Below are positions 1 to 4,521 of a DNA stretch of 8,208 bases, in pieces (within the stretch, counting starts at the first letter, position 1; every line of letters begins with the position of its first letter). The notes beneath the pieces are model-generated. The model ran no database searches and was not told the origin of the DNA. It worked only from the letters and a program-made list of their open reading frames with translations. Source of the stretch: JBMNTQ01 sp050945815 (lineage in GTDB: Bacteria > Bacillota > Clostridia > Christensenellales > JBMNTQ01); contig JBMNTQ010000091.1 in the NCBI GenBank assembly GCA_050945815.1, positions 1 to 8,208 on the forward strand, given 5' to 3'. The position numbers were made by a program, and so were the translations under genes.

Positions 1-632
1 GGGTTGCCATCTTGGATGGATAAGATGTCGGATAAGGTTACCCCTGCGCCCATTGCCATGCTGGCCGCCTTTTCCCGGGTGGCTGCGACGGCTTTTTCCA
101 GTGCTTGGCTGTAGAGGATATCGTAATTCTTAACACTGAATTCAATGCCATAGATTTCATTGGCGCCGCTTTGGGCAGCGGCGGTTAGGATGCCGCCTAG
201 GGACTTGAGTTCGTCAACCGTGACGGACAGGCTGCTCAGGACGGTGTAGCCCTTCAAGGCGGGGGTATTTTCCCTGTAATCGTATTCTGGGTGGACGCTG
301 TAGTTGGCTGTTTGCAGCGCGGAATCCGTCAGACCTTTGCTTGTGAGCGCCTGGATTAGCCCTTGCATCTTCTGGGCATTTTGCTCTTGGGCTGCTTTTG
401 CGTCGGCGTGGAAGCTGCGGATTCCTACGGTAAAGTGGGCGCGGTCTGGGGATGCGTGCAGCGTGTAGGAGGCGGAAGCTTGCAGCGTTTGGGGGGAGAG
501 GGCATCTGTTGAGGCGCTTTGAGAGGCTGCGGCCCGGGTTGCGGCTGTTTGGGCGCTCATACCCAGATAGGCGATGCAGCCCGCCGTCAGCACCAGCAGC
601 ACGGCGATGAGGATAGATAAAAATCGGTTCAT
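1..632 (-). CDS. SIMPL (DUF541) domain envelope protein, C-terminus cut off by window edge
   Basis: Reading leftward from ATG at 632-630, an uninterrupted frame of 210 codons runs off the window. GGAGG lies 7 bases before the ATG. Residues 4-24 form a hydrophobic N-terminal segment (signal peptide or membrane anchor). It contains TAGC around Cys19, but the -3 position is Thr, so it is not a good lipobox. A low-complexity Ala/Ser/Gln linker follows (about 26-50). From about 54 the sequence has SIMPL-family character: a start resembling 'SPDRAHFTVGIRS', an Ala/Gln-rich helix at 77-97, 'LQTANYSVHPEYDY', 'GYTVLSSLSVTVDEL', and an Ala-rich helix leading to 'GVTLSDILSIQDG'. Family members are periplasmic or cell-surface proteins of poorly defined function (BP26/YggE relatives). 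The fold assignment is by recognition of this pattern. The gene is divergent from deoC and shares no obvious function with it. Confidence 0.85.
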   Translation of the reverse strand, partial: MNRFLSILIAVLLVLTAGCIAYLGMSAQTAATRAAASQSASTDALSPQTLQASASYTLHASPDRAHFTVGIRSFHADAKAAQEQNAQKMQGLIQALTSKGLTDSALQTANYSVHPEYDYRENTPALKGYTVLSSLSVTVDELKSLGGILTAAAQSGANEIYGIEFSVKNYDILYSQALEKAVAATREKAASMAMGAGVTLSDILSIQDGN

Positions 633-719
633 AAGCATTCCTCCGGTTTGTTCTTTACTTGTGATACGCGACATACGGCGGGAAAGTTTCGCAACGTAGG
701 GGCAAGGCTGGAAGGAACA

Positions 720-748
720 TTGCACTGGATTGGAAATTGGGATAGAAT
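720..748 (+). promoter_or_regulatory. sigma-A-type promoter for deoC
   Basis: TTGCAC (720-725) and TAGAAT (743-748) are separated by exactly 17 bases. The -35 box keeps TTG and the -10 box matches TATAAT at 5 of 6 positions. The expected transcript start is about 755, giving a leader of about 60 bases before the ATG at 815. A start at 758 would be essentially leaderless, which supports the downstream deoC start. No factor-binding site was recognised. Confidence 0.55.
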
Positions 749-814
749 GGTAGGCATATGAAAGGCGATATGATCGAGGGCCCCCAGGTTGTGGGGGGAG
801 AGGAGAAGTTTGAT

Positions 815-1471
815 ATGGAACCCATTGCTCGTTACATTGACCAGACCTTGCTCAACCCGGCTGCTACCGGTGCGGAGGTGGAGGCCTTTGTGAAAGATGC
901 ATTGCCTTATCGCTTTCAATCCTGCTGCGTGAACTCTGCTCATATTGAGCGGGTGGCAGCGTTATTGAAGAACAGCAGCACTTTGCCTTGCAGCGTTGTG
1001 GCGTTTCCGTTTGGGGCGGCTGTGGGGGAGGCGAAGATAGCGGAAGCGGTTTTTGCTGCAGAAAAAGGCGCGTTGGAGATTGATTATGTGGTGGATATCG
1101 GTCGGGCTGTGGGCGGCGATTTTAATTTTTTGAGCCGGGAGGCTCATGGGATCGTGGCGGCTGTGGGACGGTTCGGCGTGACCGTTAAAGCCATACTCGA
1201 GCTTTGCTATTTGGATGAGCAGACAAAAGAAAGGGCAGCCCGGGCAGTTTTGGAGGGCGGCGTGGATTTTCTCAAAACCAGCACCGGCTATGGCGGCGGC
1301 GGTGCTACGGTGGCGGATGTATCGCTGTTGCGCCGGGTTGCGGGGAAGCGGGCGAAAGTGAAGGCTTCTGGGGGTATTCGCGACTATGAGACGGCTATGG
1401 CCATGATCCGGGCGGGGGCGGACCGTATTGGCGCCAGCGCCGGTGGGGCGATTGTTGCTGGGGAGACTTGA
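815..1471 (+). CDS. deoC: deoxyribose-phosphate aldolase
   Basis: DeoC (class I aldolase, TIM barrel, cytoplasmic) reversibly splits 2-deoxyribose-5-phosphate into glyceraldehyde-3-phosphate and acetaldehyde, the last step of deoxynucleoside catabolism. I chose the ATG at 815 over the in-frame ATG at 758. AGGAG at 801-805 is well placed for 815, the predicted transcript starts near 755, and the resulting 218 residues match the usual family length (about 220), starting with the typical 'YIDQTLLNP'. Catalytic residues are visible: Asp90 in EIDYVVDIG, the Schiff-base Lys154 in DFLKTSTG, and Lys183 in VKASGGI. The phosphate-binding end 'AGADRIGAS' is at 200-208. The protein looks intact. It stands alone: no nucleoside phosphorylase, phosphopentomutase or nucleoside transporter gene lies beside it in this window. 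Confidence 0.95.
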   Translation: MEPIARYIDQTLLNPAATGAEVEAFVKDALPYRFQSCCVNSAHIERVAALLKNSSTLPCSVVAFPFGAAVGEAKIAEAVFAAEKGALEIDYVVDIGRAVGGDFNFLSREAHGIVAAVGRFGVTVKAILELCYLDEQTKERAARAVLEGGVDFLKTSTGYGGGGATVADVSLLRRVAGKRAKVKASGGIRDYETAMAMIRAGADRIGASAGGAIVAGET

Positions 1472-1747
1472 GAAGCTTGACAAGCCTAGGCAGGGGCATA
1501 TGATTATTGTGGTTGTAAGGGCAGGGAGCTTTCAAGGGGCTTAGGAGCGCTTTTGTTAGGATTGATTCGATATGTATGCTAGCAAAACCTGGGGCTGCAT
1601 GCGGATGGACGAGCACGGCGTTACCCAGAGCAAACGGGACGGCGGCTAGGTTGGCTAGGCTGTTTGATTAGGATGCTGTTTATGCTGGGGCATAGTAAGA
1701 TATGTAAAGAGGAAGCCGGTTGCGGCAGGGCTTGCTAAACGGAGAAT
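1472..1747. other. non-coding stretch between deoC and the terminator
   Basis: All three forward frames are broken by stops every few codons, and the one reverse frame of note runs into deoC and resembles no protein I know. Nothing looks like a decayed known gene. The stretch is G-rich on the + strand and contains short local hairpins: TATGC-TGGG-GCATA at 1681-1694 and GCCG-GTTG-CGGC at 1715-1726. A 7-base direct repeat GGCTAGG occurs at 1644-1650 and 1653-1659. It also carries a promoter-like signal just after deoC, listed separately. Confidence 0.6.
1477..1504 (+). promoter_or_regulatory. near-consensus sigma-A-type promoter just downstream of deoC
   Basis: A perfect TTGACA (1477-1482) is followed after 16 bases by TATGAT (1499-1504, 5 of 6 matches). 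It begins 6 bases after the deoC stop codon. No protein gene follows on this strand before the terminator at 1748-1778, so if active it would make a short RNA. The boxes were read by eye. Activity is inferred. Confidence 0.5.
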
Positions 1748-1778
1748 AAAAGCCGGGGGATTTTGCCCCCCGGCTTTT
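1511..1778 (+). ncRNA. candidate small RNA of about 268 nt (unrecognised)
   Basis: The limits are inferred from the promoter at 1477-1504 (start expected near 1511) and the terminator stem ending at 1778. The interval is non-coding. Local pairing is possible: CTGGG (1589-1593) with CCCAG (1624-1628), CTAGC (1579-1583) with GCTAG (1645-1649) enclosing it, and hairpins at 1681-1694 and 1715-1726. I compared it mentally with 6S RNA, SRP RNA, tmRNA, T-box, guanidine, c-di-GMP and other common riboswitch cores and found no match. The alternative is that it is only the deoC 3' untranslated region with a fortuitous promoter. Confidence 0.3.
1748..1778. terminator. bidirectional rho-independent terminator
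   Basis: A perfect 12-bp stem, 1748-1759 with 1767-1778, closes a 7-base loop. It has the A-stretch / GCCGGGGG ... CCCCCGGC / T-stretch layout that works in both directions. It sits between the rightward deoC (plus the candidate RNA) and the leftward flavin reductase gene, so it can end both convergent transcripts. The T run is only four long and is part of the stem. Confidence 0.85.
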
Positions 1779-1794
1779 GCGATTAGACTATGTG

Positions 1795-1822
1795 CGCCTG
1801 CTGCGTGTGCAGCGCTGAGGCG
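1795..1822 (-). other. hairpin in the 3' untranslated region of the flavin reductase gene
   Basis: CGCCT (1795-1799) plus GCTGC (1800-1804) pair with GCAGC (1809-1813) plus AGGCG (1818-1822). The structure has a GTGT loop (+ strand) and a 4-base bulge at 1814-1817. It lies just after the stop of the leftward gene and before the terminator, with no T run of its own, so it is more likely an mRNA 3'-end stabiliser than a terminator. Confidence 0.4.
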
Positions 1823-1835
1823 TTATGCTGGCGGA

Positions 1836-2327
1836 TCAGGTTTCGTAGCAGGCGAGGATTTCGCCATAGAAACAGGTATGGAGATTGCTGTCGGCGGGAT
1901 ACCATCTTTTTCGGAGCGCTTCGGGGAGGGTATCGTTTAGAGCTTGGATATAGTGTAGTTTGCATTCATAATGGATGCCGGGAGCGTTGATGATGGGCAG
2001 CTCATTATACTTTGCTGGGGCCTTCTCCAGCCCAAGTTCTGCGAATTTGTCTACATTGCGGCCGGATTTGGAGCCGCAGTAGGCCAATGTTTTGTTAAAC
2101 GAGTCGTCTTTTGGTACAAAAATATTAAATTGATCTTCTTTGGACAGCAACTCAAAGGTATAGCGAGAGGGGCGGACTGGCGCAATGAAAAACGGCAGAC
2201 CCCACATGATGCCGGCAAACCCCCAGCCTATTGTCATGGCATTGGTTTGCTGTTTGCCGCTGATTAGCAGAACGCCGTTTTTTGCCAGGCGGTCGTTGGT
2301 ATGCTGTGTATACTTGGTGAATTCCAT
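1836..2327 (-). CDS. flavin reductase-like FMN-binding protein
   Basis: This is a 163-residue protein of the flavin reductase / FMN split-barrel family (HpaC/RutF-like fold). Such proteins bind FMN and either reduce flavin with NAD(P)H or act as small flavoproteins. The exact substrate cannot be read from the sequence. Recognisable stretches are 'NAMTIGWGFAGIMWGLP' (29-45), 'VRPSRYTFEL' (51-60), 'FNIFVP' (67-72), 'LAYCGSKSGRNVDKF' (81-95) and a closing 'HTCFYGEILACY' (150-161). This layout is common in clostridial members. The ATG at 2327 has a full AAGGAGG (2337-2343) 9 bases upstream. It is transcribed alone from its own promoter and ends at the bidirectional terminator. It looks complete, with no sign of transfer or damage. 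Confidence 0.88.
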   Translation of the reverse strand: MEFTKYTQHTNDRLAKNGVLLISGKQQTNAMTIGWGFAGIMWGLPFFIAPVRPSRYTFELLSKEDQFNIFVPKDDSFNKTLAYCGSKSGRNVDKFAELGLEKAPAKYNELPIINAPGIHYECKLHYIQALNDTLPEALRKRWYPADSNLHTCFYGEILACYET

Positions 2328-2366
2328 GGATGGTAACCTCCTTGCCTGTTATGGTCTGATAGACTT

Positions 2367-2395
2367 ATTATATAGGGAAACAGCATTTTTTGGAA
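2367..2395 (-). promoter_or_regulatory. promoter for the flavin reductase gene
   Basis: On the - strand a perfect TATAAT (complement of 2367-2372) lies 17 bases after TTCCAA (complement of 2390-2395, a weak -35 box). The expected start is near 2360, giving a leader of about 30 bases that contains the AAGGAGG ribosome binding site. This makes the flavin reductase gene independent of the DUF378 gene upstream of it. Confidence 0.55.
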
Positions 2396-2422
2396 TGGTA
2401 TGCTGCTTGATTATAGTGTTAT

Positions 2423-2445
2423 GCCCCGGACAATGATGCCGGGGC
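2423..2445 (-). terminator. possible weak terminator after the DUF378 gene
   Basis: GCCCCGG (2423-2429) pairs perfectly with CCGGGGC (2439-2445) around a 9-base loop. It lies about 35 bases past the stop of the leftward DUF378 gene and before the flavin reductase promoter. There is no run of U on either strand, so termination may be inefficient. Confidence 0.35.
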
Positions 2446-2480
2446 TTAAACAAGACAAGGGTTTTTGTACGAAAGAAAAA

Positions 2481-2684
2481 TTAGTGCTCCCGTCTTCTTT
2501 CCCAGTTTCGGAATAAAAGCGTGATGCACCAAAGGCCGGCGATTCCAATCAGCGCATATACGATGCGGCTGACTACGGCAGCGCTACCACCAAAGATTGC
2601 TGCAACCAGGTCAAACTGGAATAGCCCAACCAATAGCCAGTTTATGGCACCTATGATGATCAATGTTAGGCAAAACTTATCCAT
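2481..2684 (-). CDS. DUF378 family small membrane protein
   Basis: This 67-residue protein has two predicted transmembrane helices, about 4-22 and 38-58, and a short positively charged tail (NWERRREH). The sequence 'IIIGAINWLLVGLFQFDLVAAIFGG' (9-33) followed by 'SRIVYALIGIAGLW' (39-52) is the typical DUF378 signature. The length is normal for the family, whose function is unknown; members sit in the cytoplasmic membrane. GAGGAG (2697-2702) is the likely ribosome binding site, with a rather long spacing of 12 bases to the ATG at 2684. It lies 69 bases after the 95-residue gene on the same strand with no clear terminator between, so the two are probably co-transcribed. Confidence 0.9.
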   Translation of the reverse strand: MDKFCLTLIIIGAINWLLVGLFQFDLVAAIFGGSAAVVSRIVYALIGIAGLWCITLLFRNWERRREH

Positions 2685-2753
2685 ATTTTTGATACACTCC
2701 TCTCTGCCTATACTATTTGCAGGCAGAAGTGAAGTTATGAATGTAAAATTTAC

Positions 2754-3041
2754 CTATTTTATGTTTCTGTTAGATTTTGATTTGTCGTCCGTTATATTTT
2801 CGACTTCCAGCCGGGAAAAATTCACAGATTCAATAAAATCGGAGGGGCGAAACACCGTGCGTCCGAAGTTTTCAAATTCCATTTCATGCTTTCGCAGGAC
2901 AACGGGCTTTTCTATATCGAAAAGACGGCACAACTCGCTTAGACAGTCGTGGAAAGCCTGCATGCCGCCAGCCTCGGATTCTACGACGCTGTTTTGTAGG
3001 ATTTTTTCATCGGACTTCAACAGCCCCCATAATTTAAACAT
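2754..3041 (-). CDS. conserved hypothetical protein of a clostridial type, 95 residues
   Basis: I do not know a function for this protein. It begins 'MFKLWGLLKSDEKI', has an acidic helix-prone middle with 'CLSELCRLFDIEKPVVL' (33-49), and then 'GRTVFRPSDFIESVNFSRLEVENI' (60-83). This order (FDI-KP-x-L, then F-x-x-x-x-FIE-x-x-F-x-x-LE) recalls small conserved proteins of unknown function seen across Clostridia. The match is by memory and not by search. It has no signal peptide, membrane segment or metal-binding cluster, so it is probably cytoplasmic. The last 12 residues are polar and look disordered. AGGAG sits about 10 bases before the ATG at 3041. It is the first gene of the leftward unit with the DUF378 gene, and its promoter overlaps that of the methyltransferase. 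Confidence 0.8.
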   Translation of the reverse strand: MFKLWGLLKSDEKILQNSVVESEAGGMQAFHDCLSELCRLFDIEKPVVLRKHEMEFENFGRTVFRPSDFIESVNFSRLEVENITDDKSKSNRNIK

Positions 3042-3080
3042 AGAAAAAACACTCCTGTATGTGGGTTTGATGGATAAAGG

Positions 3081-3109
3081 TTGAATGTTTGAGGTTTCAG
3101 TATTATACT
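3081..3109 (+). promoter_or_regulatory. promoter for the DNA methyltransferase
   Basis: TTGAAT (3081-3086) and TATACT (3104-3109, 5 of 6 matches) are 17 bases apart. The expected start is near 3116, leaving a leader of about 60 bases to the ATG at 3176. The -10 box lies inside the palindrome at 3097-3111. Confidence 0.6.
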
Positions 3110-3111
3110 GA
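3097..3111. promoter_or_regulatory. 15-base palindrome, possible operator
   Basis: TCAGTATTATACTGA is a perfect inverted repeat with 7-base arms around a central T. It contains both the rightward -10 box (TATACT) and the leftward one (TATAAT on the - strand). A dimeric regulator bound here would block both promoters. No known consensus was recognised, and part of the symmetry follows from the -10 boxes themselves. Confidence 0.4.
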
Positions 3112-3130
3112 TATTATATGATTTTCTCCA
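3102..3130 (-). promoter_or_regulatory. promoter for the 95-residue gene and DUF378 gene
   Basis: On the - strand TGGAGA (complement of 3125-3130, 4 of 6 matches) is followed after 17 bases by a perfect TATAAT (complement of 3102-3107). The expected start is near 3095, giving a leader of about 55 bases. It overlaps the rightward methyltransferase promoter almost completely. Confidence 0.5.
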
Positions 3131-3175
3131 TTATATTGGAAAACATGCAGCTTTGCAATGTCGAGGAGTGGACGG

Positions 3176-4462
3176 ATGGAGATTTTGCTTTCGGCCTGTA
3201 GGGAAGAAATTTTTGGAGACGGCAGCTTAGGATTCTTAACGCAAGGAGACGCGGCTTGTTTGGATTCGGACTTGCTGCGGCAATATGAAGGAACGGTACA
3301 ATGCGTTTATATAGATCCGCCGTTTTTTACAGGGCAGGATTTTTTTTATCGTCCTGAGCAGAACAAAAACTTGCAGCAGGGATATACCGACCGATGGGCG
3401 TCTTTGGAGGAATATTTGTCTATGATGCGCGCTGCGCTTTGTGCGGCTCATCGGGTCATGAGACAGGACGGCTTGATCTTTGTTCATGTGGATTATCGCG
3501 TTTGCGCCCATATGCGCCTTTTGTTGGACGAGGTGTTTGGCGGAGAGAATTTTTTAAATGAGATTGTTTGGCACTACAGAAGCGGCGGCAGGACATTGAA
3601 GCACTTTGCGCGCAAGCATGACACGATATTTTTGTATGCAAAGGGCCGAAACTATTTTTTTGATATTCGAGCGGCAGGGACGAGACGGGGCGCTCGGAGG
3701 CGCAACAACATGAAGCGCTCGGTGGATGAGACGGGGCGCACGTATTACAGCATTCGTTCGATGGGCAAGGAGTATCGCTATTTTGAGGACGACCTGGTGT
3801 TTCCTGATGATGTGTGGGAGGATATTTCTCATTTGCAGCAAAGGGATCCGGAGCGTACCGGCTATGATACGCAAAAACCTGAAAAGCTGCTGCGACGGAT
3901 CGTTGCCTGCGCCAGCCGGGAGGGAGACTTGGTTGCAGACTTTTTCTGCGGTTCGGGTACGACCGCTGCCGTTGCCCATGACATGAATCGGCGCTTTCTG
4001 GCGCTGGATGTAGGCAGCCCTGCGCGGTTGGTGAGTCGGCGGCGGCTGGCTTTTAGGGGAGCTTCCTTTCGGACTGTGTGCGGCAACACCACCGGCGCTC
4101 AGCCTTCCATCAAGCTGACTGTGCGGCAGGAGCAAGATGAGACCTTTATTTTTGTGGATGGGTATTGTATGGGCGAGGGCGAAGAGCTTACACAAGAGCA
4201 GCCGAGGCAGTTGGGTTTTGCCGATGTTACGAAGGGGCAGACCCTTCGCTTTGGGGACAAGGACCCAAAAGGGCCGGAGCAGTTGCTCTCTGTTGCCGGG
4301 GGGTATGTTCGCGACGGGGTGTTCCGGGTGGGTGCTTTTCAGGCTCGGGGCAAGCGGGGCTTGGAGACGGCGCTGGTTTTCGGTAAGCAGCCGGGAGTCT
4401 TAGCGGTTCGAACCGAGGACGTTTTGGGCCATGAATATTTATTTAAAATAATCTCTAATTGA
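3176..4462 (+). CDS. site-specific DNA methyltransferase, beta class (N6-adenine or N4-cytosine), no restriction partner seen
   Basis: This protein transfers a methyl group from S-adenosylmethionine to an exocyclic amino group of DNA. The motifs appear in beta-class order. Motif IV DPPF (Asp47-Phe50) comes first, then a variable target-recognition stretch (about 60-225), then motif X-like TQKPEKLL (232-239), then motif I 'DFFCGSGTT' (255-263). DPPF favours adenine-N6, but this is not proof. Residues after about 285 form a C-terminal part of about 140 residues that I cannot assign. Its end 'VRTEDVLGHEYLFKI' vaguely recalls the tail of type III Mod-like proteins. I chose ATG 3176 (428 residues) because AGGAG (3164-3168) is 7 bases upstream. 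The in-frame ATG at 3158 would put that site inside the gene. No endonuclease, specificity or helicase subunit lies on either side, so it looks solitary, as far as this window shows. Confidence 0.88.
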   Translation: MEILLSACREEIFGDGSLGFLTQGDAACLDSDLLRQYEGTVQCVYIDPPFFTGQDFFYRPEQNKNLQQGYTDRWASLEEYLSMMRAALCAAHRVMRQDGLIFVHVDYRVCAHMRLLLDEVFGGENFLNEIVWHYRSGGRTLKHFARKHDTIFLYAKGRNYFFDIRAAGTRRGARRRNNMKRSVDETGRTYYSIRSMGKEYRYFEDDLVFPDDVWEDISHLQQRDPERTGYDTQKPEKLLRRIVACASREGDLVADFFCGSGTTAAVAHDMNRRFLALDVGSPARLVSRRRLAFRGASFRTVCGNTTGAQPSIKLTVRQEQDETFIFVDGYCMGEGEELTQEQPRQLGFADVTKGQTLRFGDKDPKGPEQLLSVAGGYVRDGVFRVGAFQARGKRGLETALVFGKQPGVLAVRTEDVLGHEYLFKIISN

Positions 4463-4487
4463 CAGACTGCGAGATACTTTATAAAAT
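4459..4487 (+). promoter_or_regulatory. near-consensus promoter for aconitase, overlapping the methyltransferase stop codon
   Basis: A perfect TTGACA (4459-4464) includes the methyltransferase TGA (4460-4462). After 17 bases comes TAAAAT (4482-4487, 5 of 6 matches). The expected start is near 4494, giving a leader of about 28 bases with GGAGG. There is no terminator between the methyltransferase and aconitase, so read-through may add to transcription. No complete Rex-type inverted repeat is visible; only a half-site-like TTGTGA occurs at 4498-4503. Confidence 0.7.
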
Positions 4488-4521
4488 AATATAGTGATTT
4501 GTGATAATTTGGAGGAATTGT

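Noticed and set aside
758..814. N-terminal extension of DeoC from ATG 758
   Set aside because: The extra 19 residues match nothing in the family, the predicted transcript starts at about 755, and AGGAG fits ATG 815.
1395..1616. A 73-residue reverse-strand frame overlapping the end of deoC
   Set aside because: It is composition-driven (Pro/His-rich), overlaps a certain gene and lacks a clear ribosome binding site.
1572..1649. A 25-codon forward frame starting MYASKTWGCM in the deoC downstream region
   Set aside because: It has only a weak AGGA about 11 bases upstream and no family resemblance. It is kept as part of the candidate RNA and not called a gene.
1511..1747. A known riboswitch or T-box in the non-coding stretch
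   Set aside because: I looked for T-box, guanidine-I, c-di-GMP (GEMM), cobalamin and purine core motifs. Fragments such as GCAAACGGGACG look partly similar to GEMM, but the paired elements and order are missing.
2521..3084. A 187-residue forward frame across the DUF378 and 95-residue genes
   Set aside because: It is antisense to two better-supported genes with good ribosome binding sites and recognisable sequences. It shows no protein family of its own.
3554..4195. A 213-residue reverse frame inside the methyltransferase gene
   Set aside because: It is the shadow of a gene with intact catalytic motifs, and its composition is rich in Pro, His and Arg without any motif.
4463..4521. A Rex operator in the aconitase promoter
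   Set aside because: Only one half-site-like TTGTGA is present, without an inverted partner at the right distance.
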